64,000 nt of DNA. Source: Bin5 sp965242905. Lineage in GTDB: Bacteria > Chloroflexota > Anaerolineae > Caldilineales > Caldilineaceae. This document shows positions 51,351 to 59,012 of this stretch, piece by piece. Location: NCBI GenBank assembly GCA_965242905.1, contig CBDETM010000001.1, positions 1-64,000 on the forward strand, read 5' to 3'. A program made the translations under genes and the position numbers. Numbering within the stretch: position 1 is the first letter of the stretch; the number at the start of each line of letters is the position of its first letter. A model generated the notes under the pieces. The model made no database searches and was not told the origin of the DNA. It was given only the letters and a program-made list of their open reading frames with translations.

Positions 51351-51830
51351 GTGCGCGCGGCAGAAAAAATCTTTGCCGAAATGTCGGCGTGGGAGGAAGC
51401 GCTTCCGCGGGCGGCCTTAGATGAGGTCGCAGGCAACTTGGTGCATCGGCATCGGCAACTGATGGCCGGGACGCTGGCGGCGCCGGCGCTGACCGCGACC
51501 GCGGGCGTCGGAGAGATCACGCTTAGTTGGGCAGCGGTGACGAACGCGGCCAGCTACGAGCTGTGGGCGTGATGGGAGGGCCGCGGAGACTGGCAGCCTC
51601 TTGGCGACGCCCTGACAAGCACCTCGTTTACGCACGCGAACTTTACGGCCGGGACGACCGACTACTACCAGATGCTTGCGCGGGATGCCAACGGCGTCGA
51701 GGACGAATGGGCGCCGCAAACATCGCCAACGCCGCAAGCGTCTCCTGCTTCATCTCCTGCTTCAAAGCCGACACTGACGGGCCAGCAGCCCGAGCCCCAG
51801 GCCCAACAGGAGGTGGCTAACAGCGGGCCG
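51351..51830 (+). pseudogene. FN3-domain gene fragment with an in-frame TGA
   Basis: A plus-strand frame reads ALTATAGVGEITLSWAAVTN and ASYELWA, then TGA, then WEGRGDWQPLGDALTSTSFT and TAGTTDYYQMLARDANGVED, then a SPTPQASPASSPA linker: one fibronectin type III domain in which a Trp codon (TGG) seems to have become TGA at 51570. The fragment has no signal peptide. The matching signal peptide of this type of gene is on the opposite strand directly to the right, so the locus looks inverted. Confidence 0.55.
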
Positions 51831-51994
51831 GTGTTCGCGGCCGGTTCCATCAGCCGCAGCGTGGGCGAGGACGCGAGCGTCGGCGCGGCCGGTGCCGTCT
51901 CCTGCGCATGCGCTACACCCCGTGTATGGACGGGAGGAAGAAAGGCCGCCAGGATAGCGGACAGGACCAGCACGCGCAGCAGCGCAGCATGCAT
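51665..51994 (-). pseudogene. Signal-peptide fragment of an FN3-type gene, opposite strand
   Basis: From ATG at 51994 the frame reads MHAALLRVLVLSAILAAFLP then VHTRGVAHAQ, a signal peptide like that of the FN3 gene at 45805 (LVAILAAFSPP ... AYAQ). After ETAPAAPTLASSPTLRL the sequence becomes the antisense of the plus-strand FN3 fragment and loses meaning. Together with that fragment it looks like one gene broken by an inversion with an end near 51800. Confidence 0.5.
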
Positions 51995-52129
51995 TTCTTG
52001 CTTCAAAATGGATCCCCTTAATTGGTCAGGCCCCGTTGACCTCTGCCTGACTAGAGACTTGCACAAACAAACTGCGGCCAGTCCGCAAACCGTTGCGCAG
52101 CTGCGCACAAAAAACCCAATACGCCTATG

Positions 52130-52290
52130 GTGTTCTCCGTGTCCCTCCGTGGACAAAAAGGTGTTCTTCGCGCCCCTTCGCGTGACTTCGCGGACAAAAA
52201 ACCGTTCTCCGCGTCCCTCCGCGCCCTCCGCGGATCAAAAAGCCGTTCCCCGCCTACCCGGCAGTTCACTAAAAACTAACTACTGACCAC
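52130..52290 (+). repeat. Intergenic G+C-rich repeat, locus 14
   Basis: Three units and the CGGCAGTTCACTAAAAACTA tail, ending at the 3' end of the second acetyltransferase-like gene. Confidence 0.85.
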
Positions 52291-52293
52291 TGG

Positions 52294-52965
52294 CTACTGC
52301 AGTTCAAAGACCGGAGCAGGCGGACCAAATGAAGGGGTCGAACCGAAAGGAAAGATCCACTTTCCCGGCTCCCACGCGCACGCGATCGGCGTCTTGAATC
52401 TGTGTGCATACGCCCAGTCGCAAACATCCACCCGCTTATAGCTGGACCAGGTTCCCTCCTCTGACAGGATGGCATGGTAGTGCCTCGTCACCTCCGGTTT
52501 TCTTCTCAGCACCCTGCGGAAGACAACCTCGCTGAAATTCTGCTCTCGCGTCCTGCGCTCCAGATCCCGCCTCATCTTCAGCGCGATGCCCATGCGTCGG
52601 CCCGCCGGCTTCACCACCATCGAACGCATCTCCACCACCTGGTTCGACACCGGATTCATGCACACGCACCCCAGCAACGGTGACAGCTCCGGCTCCGTCT
52701 TGTGCAGAAGATATTTGGGCGGCGGCGCAGATGCCCCCATGCTCGCAAGGGACCCGTGGCTCGGCAGAGAATGACTTGGCAAAGAGACCGCGATGACCCA
52801 GTTGGGAAATGTCGCCGAAATATATTCCTCGTCAAGAGGGACGACACAGTCCGGACAGCCATTGACGAGGTCTGATATCGCATCCACCATCTGTGTATGC
52901 GAAGGGCCGGCGCTGGCCGTACTCGTGATGACAAACTGGTCGGAGGCCGTGTTGATGTCAGTCAT
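52294..52965 (-). CDS. GNAT-fold acetyltransferase-like protein 2
   Basis: The ATG at 52965 has AAGGGA 7 bases upstream; 223 residues. The core LLGCVCMNPVSNQVVEMRSM, VVKPAGRRMGIALKMRRDLE and EVVFRRVLRRKPEVTRHYHA aligns with the paralogue at 49688 (LLGYACLEPV..., VVDSGWERKSISLGMIRALE), and both end with SYKRVDVCD or KYRRVDVCD. The GRRMGIAL loop fits the acyl-CoA pyrophosphate-binding loop of GNAT enzymes. It follows the KAS III-like gene on the same strand after 131 bases. Confidence 0.65.
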   Translation of the reverse strand: MTDINTASDQFVITSTASAGPSHTQMVDAISDLVNGCPDCVVPLDEEYISATFPNWVIAVSLPSHSLPSHGSLASMGASAPPPKYLLHKTEPELSPLLGCVCMNPVSNQVVEMRSMVVKPAGRRMGIALKMRRDLERRTREQNFSEVVFRRVLRRKPEVTRHYHAILSEEGTWSSYKRVDVCDWAYAHRFKTPIACAWEPGKWIFPFGSTPSFGPPAPVFELQ

Positions 52966-53096
52966 GATGGTTCCCTTCTTGGAGTGTGGGTATCATGCTC
53001 CGGCACTGTCGCCGCACCGCTTCAAGGATCGCGCTGATATTGATATGTATGCCAGTCATGCTGAACTTCATGTAGCGCCAGTCTGCGCCGGAAAGG

Positions 53097-54149
53097 TCAG
53101 ATGACCTTCACAGGTGGGCCGGGGTCTGCTCCCTCCCTCTGCAAACGCGACCAGTTGTCAACCATAAGCTGGTCCAGCCAGTGCAAGGGCTGCAGCTGCA
53201 CGGCCGCGGCCGCCCACGCCAGCCCGGCGCCAAAGCCCACGAACAGGACCCGGTCCGTGGGCTGGATTGCGCCGCTGTCCAGCCTGTTGCTCAGGGCGAT
53301 GGGGATCGATGCGGTACACGTATTGGCGTGGTCCGCAATGTCGACGACAAACTTGCTGAGCGGGACGCCCATCCGTCTGGCTGCGCTCTGAATAATACGC
53401 AGATTGGCCTGGTGGGGAATGATCCAATCGATGTCGTCCAGGGTCAGATCGGCCTGGGTCAGTGCTTCGTAGCAGGCTGGGCCGAATGTCCGGGTCGCGA
53501 ACCTGAATACCCCCGGTCCGTTCATTTCGCACTGCCCGTTTGTCCCCCACCGAAAATACTGGGCACGGCTGCCGTCGGCGCCAAGAGTGAAACCCAACAG
53601 CCCGCATGGCTGGTCCGTTGCCTGGATGACCACGGCCCCGGCTCCATCGCCAAAGAGCACACACTGCGCAGGGTCGTTCTTCGTGCGGTCGCGCCAGTCG
53701 ATAAAGCGGGTCGGCATATCCACCCCCACGACGAGAATATTGCGATAGGCGCCGCTTTGGATGAACTGATAGGCGGTGTTGAGCGCGTACACCCAGCCCG
53801 CGCAGCCTATCGTAAACACAAAGCCCGGCGTATTCTTGCCCCCGAGAGCGGCCTGCAACGCACAGGAGAGCGGTGATATCTCGTCGTCCGGGACGGTGGT
53901 GGCGACGAGGATCAGATCCAGTTCGGCGACTGGCAGATCGGCCTTTTCCAGCGCGGCGCGGCTGGCGTGGAGAGCCAGGGAGCAGAGCGTCTCGTCTTCA
54001 GCAGCGACGTGCCGCTGATGAATGCCGGATCGCTGAACAATCCATTCGTGGCTTGCGTCCACGTACCGGGACAGTTCGTGATTGGTAACGACTCGTTCAG
54101 GCGTATACGCCCCCCAGCCAGTGATGGAACCAGATACAGATCGTTGCAT
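53097..54149 (-). CDS. Beta-ketoacyl-ACP synthase III-like enzyme
   Basis: KAS III enzymes condense acyl-CoA with malonyl-ACP. The ATG at 54149 has AGGAG 9 bases upstream; an ATG three codons earlier sits directly on that site. The product is 350 residues. The thiolase-fold triad is Cys116 in FTIGCAGWVYAL, His246 in DWIIPHQANLRII and Asn276 in DHANTCTASIPIAL, and the FabH-type N-terminus (GWGAYTPERVVTNHELSRYV, WIVQRSGIHQRHV) is present. The usual GNTSAAS is ANTCTAS. No other fatty acid synthesis gene is nearby, so it probably serves a special product rather than housekeeping synthesis. Its upstream motif pair is shared with the 72-residue protein gene. Confidence 0.9.
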   Translation of the reverse strand: MQRSVSGSITGWGAYTPERVVTNHELSRYVDASHEWIVQRSGIHQRHVAAEDETLCSLALHASRAALEKADLPVAELDLILVATTVPDDEISPLSCALQAALGGKNTPGFVFTIGCAGWVYALNTAYQFIQSGAYRNILVVGVDMPTRFIDWRDRTKNDPAQCVLFGDGAGAVVIQATDQPCGLLGFTLGADGSRAQYFRWGTNGQCEMNGPGVFRFATRTFGPACYEALTQADLTLDDIDWIIPHQANLRIIQSAARRMGVPLSKFVVDIADHANTCTASIPIALSNRLDSGAIQPTDRVLFVGFGAGLAWAAAAVQLQPLHWLDQLMVDNWSRLQREGADPGPPVKVI

Positions 54150-54294
54150 GACTCTCATCTCCTGGGAATCTCTCGTGTGGCCACTGCTCTTCTCGACCAG
54201 CTCTTCATCCCCGCTCCTGTTCAGGTCTGGTGGTTACATTCAGAGTACAAAAAGCGTAGGAAGGGCGTAGAATAAAAAGACTATCGTCTGGAAG

Positions 54295-54346
54295 GTCACG
54301 CAGTACAGTGCCAAGCGTCATGGAAGGCGTCACATGACTTTGACAA
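54295..54346 (-). promoter_or_regulatory. Two-part motif upstream of the KAS III-like gene
   Basis: GTCACGCAGTACAGTG at 54295 and GTCACATGACTTTGACAA at 54329, spaced as at 50773/50807. Read on the minus strand, TTGTCAAAGTCATGTGAC could carry a -35 element. Confidence 0.55.
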
Positions 54347-54561
54347 GCTGGCCGCCGCTTCCCGGGTTTGCACACACCTCATCCTCGACACCACCCTATG
54401 GGTATGACCCACACAATTCACACCGGCCGGACTGCGATTGTGGGAATTTCAGCACCCACCCAGAAACGCAGGCGTGTCTCATTGCTGCTGGCGGACCGGA
54501 CAGCGACCCACACCGGCTGGACGGAGATAAAGACGGCCTCGCGTGTGAAAGCCTTCCCTAA
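54334..54561 (+). pseudogene. Excalibur-domain fragment, partial copy of the gene at 55128
   Basis: The frame reads GYDPHNSHRPDCDCGNFST ... AAGGPDSDPHRLDGDKDGLACESLP, the C-terminal calcium-binding Excalibur-like end (DxDxDGxxCE) of the intact gene at 55128 (CNPHNPHGPDCDCDDFST ... HRLDGDNDKIACE). Signal peptide and SH3b domain are absent. The 3' flanks also match (GTGATTCGCCGAATTAGCCG against ATGATTCGCCGACTTGGCCG), so it is a truncated tandem duplicate. Confidence 0.65.
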
Positions 54562-54983
54562 CGAAAGGGAAAGCCGTGATTCGCCGAATTAGCCGGGCCG
54601 CGGCTGATTGAAAGGTTTAGCACCCGTTTCTGCGTCTTCGGTGACCCTGTACAGCCTTCGAAAGAGCCCCTGATCGATGTCTCGGTATTCTGTGGTTCCC
54701 GGGCCCCCAAGGCACACTGCATCCAGGCCAAGGCAGCCGCCAAAACCGCTTAGAAAACGTCCTGCAGCGCCTCGGACTTTCGCCGGCAATACCCCCAAAG
54801 TGCCTGAGAATTGCTCTCATCCTCCTGCAGGCGCCCAGGGTATCCCAATCCGTTGTGCCCCTCAAGGAATTCCCGCAAAGGCAATTCTGACAACGCCGCA
54901 CGCTCAGAGTGCCCTCATCCTCCATCAGAGTATCTACCCCTTGCCGGGTCCTATTGTTTCCTGCCCCGATTCTGTAGTAGGAT
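54562..54983. other. No gene recognised
   Basis: Duplicate 3' flank of the Excalibur fragment, then unremarkable sequence with short overlapping frames on both strands. Confidence 0.5.
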
Positions 54984-55094
54984 GGGGTCACCACAGCAAT
55001 CTGAATCTACCGATTCGTCGGTAACCACAGCCGCCGGGGGCGTTGCGCCCCCTTGTTGGATCGATAGATTCATAGGATTGCTGTGGTGGCACCC
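54984..55094. repeat. 111-base inverted-repeat element
   Basis: GGGGTCACCACAGCAATCTG with AATCTA (left) faces TAGATTCATAGGATTGCTGT with GGTGGCACCC (right); the arms pair over about 26 bases with a small bulge. Inside is a smaller hairpin, GGGGGCGTTGCGCCCCC. It is shaped like a miniature transposable element or a structured RNA just upstream of the SH3b gene at 55128. Confidence 0.55.
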
Positions 55095-55127
55095 GTGCGT
55101 CTGTGACCACCAAGGGGGCACCACAGC

Positions 55128-55880
55128 GTGAAAGCCTTAACTGCCATTCTTGCCATAGTGCTTGTTTTGCAAACGGCCTTCACTTTGTCCCTGTGGCAGG
55201 AGCAGACTGAGCAAACCTCGGGCAGCCAACCCCCACCGCAAAACAACGCAATAACCACAGAAGTGAAGCGCCTCGCAACGGATGTGGCGGCGCTGAAAAC
55301 ACGCGTCTCGGTACTGGAAACGGGGACCGCAACACCGACTTCGACACCAGCTCCGACTTCGACGACGACGCCAACTTCATCTCCGATTCTAACTCCGTAC
55401 TTTGTCGTCGCAGTTGAAAGGGCCAATGTGAGAGAAGGGCCAGGGCCTTTCTGCTCCGTAATAACCACGGTGGGCCAGGGAGAACGGTTCAATACCGACG
55501 CCCGCAACCCCTCCGGCACCTGGCTGGAGTTCTGCTGCGTGAAAGGGCAACGCGGCTGGATCTACTCGCCTCTCGTGGACGTAAGCGTCGACGTGATTAC
55601 GCTTCCGGTCGCGGATAACATCCCTGTCTGCCCTACACCCACCGACACGCCCATACCTCCAACCAGCTCTCCTACCCCTACACGCACCTACATTCCCACA
55701 CCTACACCCATCGGATGTAACCCACACAATCCACACGGGCCGGATTGCGATTGTGATGATTTCAGCACCCAGCAAGAAGCGCAGGCGTTTTACATTGCCG
55801 CTGGCGGACCGGACAGGGACCCACACCGGCTGGACGGAGATAACGATAAAATCGCTTGTGAAAACAATCCCAAACGATAA
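55128..55880 (+). CDS. Exported SH3b-Excalibur protein
   Basis: The product is 250 residues. An N-terminal hydrophobic segment (MKALTAILAIVLVLQTAFTL) serves as signal or anchor, then a short coiled coil (TEVKRLATDVAALKTRVSVL), a TPTSTPAPTST linker, a bacterial SH3 domain (FVVAVERANVREGPGPFCSV ... NPSGTWLEFCCVKGQRGWIY), a second linker and a C-terminal Excalibur-like calcium site (DPHRLDGDNDKIACE). SH3b domains bind cell-wall or surface ligands. The domain order matches the first half and extreme end of the nuclease at 56921, which has an extra HNH domain. Confidence 0.85.
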   Translation: MKALTAILAIVLVLQTAFTLSLWQEQTEQTSGSQPPPQNNAITTEVKRLATDVAALKTRVSVLETGTATPTSTPAPTSTTTPTSSPILTPYFVVAVERANVREGPGPFCSVITTVGQGERFNTDARNPSGTWLEFCCVKGQRGWIYSPLVDVSVDVITLPVADNIPVCPTPTDTPIPPTSSPTPTRTYIPTPTPIGCNPHNPHGPDCDCDDFSTQQEAQAFYIAAGGPDRDPHRLDGDNDKIACENNPKR

Positions 55881-55956
55881 GGAAAACCATGATTCGCCGA
55901 CTTGGCCGGGCTGCCGCGAAGTAGGTGGGAGGATGCGAGGCGCCCGAATCCCACAA

Positions 55957-56003
55957 TTCACCCGTTGCTGACTCCATCCTGCAGACATTTAGCAACGGGT
56001 GAA
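55957..56003. terminator. 13-base stem hairpin after the SH3b gene
   Basis: TTCACCCGTTGCT and AGCAACGGGTGAA are perfect complements 21 bases apart. No T run follows, so it could be a terminator without U tract or another structured site. No gene is seen from 56004 to 56148. Confidence 0.5.
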
Positions 56004-56148
56004 CAACAGTTCAAGCAACGCCCCGAACTGGCACAACAACCGCCCCGCGGGTACACTACCCCGGAACTCCCCCTCCCCCACAAACCACTATCGCAGAATG
56101 CGGCTCCTTCCGCGCCCAGGTGCACTGTCGAAAAGGCTTGACTGAAGG

Positions 56149-56319
56149 ATGATGCACCGCCGTGGGCCTGCTCGATACCCGCCGTCGCCGGGGCCGTCCG
56201 TACCAGAAGAGGAGAAGCTCCGCCGCCTCATCGGGCAGCTGGCGGCTGAGCAGGACGTCACCATGTCCGAGCTGTGCCGGGCCTGGGTGGAAGAGGCGCT
56301 GGCGGAGCATCTTGGGTAG
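56149..56319 (+). CDS. 56-residue ribbon-helix-helix-like protein
   Basis: The gene begins ATGATG with GAAGG just before it. The product begins MMHRRGPARYPPSPGPSVPE and continues EEKLRRLIGQLAAEQDVTMS then ELCRAWVEEALAEHLG, two helices in the pattern of CopG-type antitoxins (the first strand is weak). It ends 24 bases before the HEPN-like gene, so the two are probably one unit. Short genes of this kind are the antitoxin half of many modules. Confidence 0.5.
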   Translation: MMHRRGPARYPPSPGPSVPEEEKLRRLIGQLAAEQDVTMSELCRAWVEEALAEHLG

Positions 56320-56343
56320 ACGAAAGAGAGGATGGGATTGACG

Positions 56344-56853
56344 ATGGAAATTACCCTGAATAGATTCTCTTATGGGCATAATTATTGGAGTTCCGGCAAC
56401 GCAATCGACGAGATAGAAGTCTATTGCGAGCTTCTGGATCACCTGCAGGAAAAGATCGACGCCTTGGAAACACGCGGTAAGGGTGAAGAGGTCACGCTGC
56501 TCAATGTGCAGGCGGTCTTAAGCAGTTATGCCGTCGAGATCGCGATGAAGTCGCTCTGGGCACTGGACCACCCCGACGAGTCCATTCCGCACACGCACAA
56601 CCTGGCCGCCATATTCGATCAGCTGGAGGACGAGACAAAGAAGTCACTCGAAGGACTTCGCCTGAACCTCCAAATGCTAGGCAGGATGCCTACTCCTTTT
56701 ACCAGCAACAGATACTCTATGGAGCACGACGAAAGAGAAATCACAGTTTATAAGGCACCTTTTTTGAGGGATGTTACCCAGTTGCTGAGAGATAAGATTG
56801 AGGAGAACAGGGAGGAACTTCTCAGTTCATCGAACACACTTACGTTTTATTAA
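56344..56853 (+). CDS. HEPN-like protein
   Basis: The ATG at 56344 follows GAGAGGATGGG; an ATG at 56332 in frame is too close to that site. The product is 169 residues and mostly helical: YCELLDHLQEKIDALETRGK, SSYAVEIAMKSLWALDHPDE then PHTHNLAAIFDQLED. The 'E.a.KslwaL......p.tHnL..l' arrangement is characteristic of HEPN-fold proteins, many of which are RNase toxins or nucleotidyltransferase partners. The catalytic R-x4-6-H motif is not obvious, so an inactive or regulatory HEPN is possible. The upstream RHH-like gene is the probable partner. Confidence 0.55.
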   Translation: MEITLNRFSYGHNYWSSGNAIDEIEVYCELLDHLQEKIDALETRGKGEEVTLLNVQAVLSSYAVEIAMKSLWALDHPDESIPHTHNLAAIFDQLEDETKKSLEGLRLNLQMLGRMPTPFTSNRYSMEHDEREITVYKAPFLRDVTQLLRDKIEENREELLSSSNTLTFY

Positions 56854-56920
56854 GAGGCTTTTGACGCTCGCTGAGCATTTTGGCTAACCGTTCCCAAGAC
56901 CACCATTCGGCAGGTTCTCA

Positions 56921-58363
56921 ATGAAGAGATTTTTCCGTTTCGTCTTCCGTCTTTTCCTCTTTGCCGCGTTCGCCGCCGTACTCATCCTTCTCATCGGGGT
57001 CTTCCTCCAGGTGCAAACCCTGTCGACGCAGGTCGACGAGCTGACGGCGCGCGTGCAACGGCTCGAGGAGGCGAACGCGGCCCGGCCCGCGCCCGGCTCG
57101 CAGGCCGCCCAGGCTCCGGAGCCGACCCGAACGCCCACACCCGCGCCGACGGCAACGCACACGCCCCGGCCGACCAGCACGCCTAGACCGACGAACACGC
57201 CGGCCGGGCCAACCGCCACGACCGGGCCCACGCACACCCCTGCGCCGACCAATACGCCCGGGCCGACCGCAACGCCCAGCCTCACGCGCACGCCGAGGCC
57301 GACCAACACGCCCGCGCCGACCAGCACACCCAGCCCCACGCGCACACCCAGACCAACCCGGGCGCCTACGAACACGCAGACGCCGACCGCCACGCCGGTG
57401 CCCACGCCCTTTTTCACCGTCAACACCGACTGGATCAACGTCAGAAAGGGGCCCGGACCCGAATACCCGGTCATCGATACCATCCCCAGGGGCGAGCAGT
57501 ACAACGTCCGCGGCCGCAACCCCTCAGGCACCTGGTTGGAGTTCTGCTGCGTGGACGGGCAGCGCGGCTGGATCTACGCGCCGTACCTGATCATAAACGT
57601 CGACGTGAATGCAATCCCAACGGTGCGGGCCACGCCAACCATCCCGCCCTCGCCCACACCGACGCGCACGCCCATGCCCACGCGCACGCCCGTACAGCCC
57701 ACGGCTACACCCGTCCCGCCCTCCGGCGGCCTGGGCGTCCGCATCGAGCCCGAAAACCGCTGCTCGCACTACGACTCGGACCTCTACCCCTACTCCCAGA
57801 GCGTCGAGCCGCGTATCGTCAACCAGCAGGGCGGCCGCATCTACGGCCCCTACACCGGCACCTACTTCTCCAGCATCAGGGAAACGGACATCGAACACAT
57901 CGTCGCCCGCAGCGAAGCCCACGACAGCGGTCTCTGCGCCGCCAGCAGCAACACCCGACGCGCCTTCGCCAACGACCTGCTCAACCTCACCCTGGCCAGC
58001 CCCAGCGTGAACAGGCACCAGAAGGTCGACAAGGACCTGGCCCAATGGCTGCCCGCCCTGAACAAATGCTGGTACGTGGCCCGGGTCGTGCAGGTCAAGC
58101 GCAAGTATAACCTCTCCATGGACCGGGCCGAGGCCGCCGTCGCGCAACGGATGCTGGACTCCTGCCCCAACACGCAGATGCAGTTCACCGACCCGGGCTC
58201 AGCGCCGCCGCCGGCAACGAATACGCCGCCGCCGTCGGGGCAGTCCTGCCCGAGAAACTGTACGGAGGCCCACGCCATGGGCATGAGCAATATGGGAAGA
58301 GACCATGCTTGCTACCAACCGAAATTCGACCGCGACCGGGACGGCATCGCCTGTGAACGCTAG
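56921..58363 (+). CDS. Membrane-anchored SH3b-HNH nuclease-Excalibur protein
   Basis: The product is 480 residues. An N-terminal membrane segment (FVFRLFLFAAFAAVLILLIG) is followed by a coiled coil (QVQTLSTQVDELTARVQRLE), a TPTPAPTATHTPRPT linker of about 100 residues, an SH3b domain (FFTVNTDWINVRKGPGPEYP ... NPSGTWLEFCCVDGQRGWIY), a second linker, an HNH/DUF1524-like nuclease domain (RETDIEHIVARSEAHDSG; FANDLLNLTLASPSVNRHQK; DKDLAQWLPALNKCWYVARV) and a C-terminal Excalibur site (FDRDRDGIACER). DIEHIV supplies the general-base His and the later Asn/His residues the metal site. The nuclease would act outside the membrane. Secreted HNH proteins of this type serve in DNA uptake, nutrition or antagonism; the sequence does not choose. 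Confidence 0.88.
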   Translation: MKRFFRFVFRLFLFAAFAAVLILLIGVFLQVQTLSTQVDELTARVQRLEEANAARPAPGSQAAQAPEPTRTPTPAPTATHTPRPTSTPRPTNTPAGPTATTGPTHTPAPTNTPGPTATPSLTRTPRPTNTPAPTSTPSPTRTPRPTRAPTNTQTPTATPVPTPFFTVNTDWINVRKGPGPEYPVIDTIPRGEQYNVRGRNPSGTWLEFCCVDGQRGWIYAPYLIINVDVNAIPTVRATPTIPPSPTPTRTPMPTRTPVQPTATPVPPSGGLGVRIEPENRCSHYDSDLYPYSQSVEPRIVNQQGGRIYGPYTGTYFSSIRETDIEHIVARSEAHDSGLCAASSNTRRAFANDLLNLTLASPSVNRHQKVDKDLAQWLPALNKCWYVARVVQVKRKYNLSMDRAEAAVAQRMLDSCPNTQMQFTDPGSAPPPATNTPPPSGQSCPRNCTEAHAMGMSNMGRDHACYQPKFDRDRDGIACER

Positions 58364-58389
58364 ATAGTACGTATGTCTCGTATGGCGCG

Positions 58390-58417
58390 AAAAGGCGGCC
58401 TTGGCGGCCGCCTTTTT
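58390..58417 (+). terminator. Terminator of the HNH nuclease gene
   Basis: AAAAGGCGGCC-TTGG-CGGCCGCCTTTTT, 27 bases after the stop codon, is a strong intrinsic terminator. Nothing else is seen up to 58585. Confidence 0.85.
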
Positions 58418-58585
58418 CCCTATCAGAAATGGCTGTCGAGCGCCGCTTCTGATCAATTCAAGTTCAACGGTGATTCCTTTTGAAATCACCGCCGCCTGCA
58501 AACGTGATGATGTCAGTCAATACCCAAGCTATTCCATCCATCCTGCGCACACACTCGCGCCCCATCCAACCGACCGCCACGCCCT

Positions 58586-58858
58586 CTACCACTCGGCGCT
58601 CCGAATAGGATGGCCCCCAAAGTGATGCAGGGCCCGGTATCCAACCCGGAGCAGCCAGACGTCAATCGCGCCGGGGCGCTGCGTCCGCAGACGCTTCGCT
58701 GCCGCTCGCAGGTCGTCGGAGATGGCCCAACTCCCGCTGTCGACGTCGATGGCAACATATTCCCCGCGGTGGTCCGCCTCGACCTGCGGACGGATGTCCC
58801 GCCCGTATATCTCGTCGCCCAGGCGGGCGGTCTCTTCGCGAGGCCGGCGTGGGGGCAT
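58586..58858 (-). CDS. Conserved hypothetical protein
   Basis: From the ATG at 58858 (GGGCAGGGAAACC upstream) the product is 90 residues. It contains GDEIYGRDIRPQVEADHRGE, YVAIDVDSGSWAISDDLRAA and VWLLRVGYRALHHFGG, a pattern I associate with small proteins linked to toxin-antitoxin and similar accessory genes in filamentous bacteria. Function unknown. The longer frame upstream (to 58906) adds 16 unlikely residues. Confidence 0.65.
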   Translation of the reverse strand: MPPRRPREETARLGDEIYGRDIRPQVEADHRGEYVAIDVDSGSWAISDDLRAAAKRLRTQRPGAIDVWLLRVGYRALHHFGGHPIRSAEW

Positions 58859-59012
58859 GGCGGTTTCCCTGCCCTGGGCGGGCGCCGTAGTCTCTGCGTC
58901 CCTCATGCATCCCCCTTCAAGGTATGCTTCGGTACATGGAGCGCTCTACCACTTGCGGGAGTGTGCGACAAAGAAAAAAAGGCCGCACAGGGGAGGACAG
59001 GCCGATCGGCCA

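Noticed and set aside
51570..51572. TGA in the FN3 fragment as selenocysteine or readthrough
   Set aside because: The position is a Trp in FN3 relatives, there is no sign of a SECIS-type hairpin, and the gene is otherwise broken.
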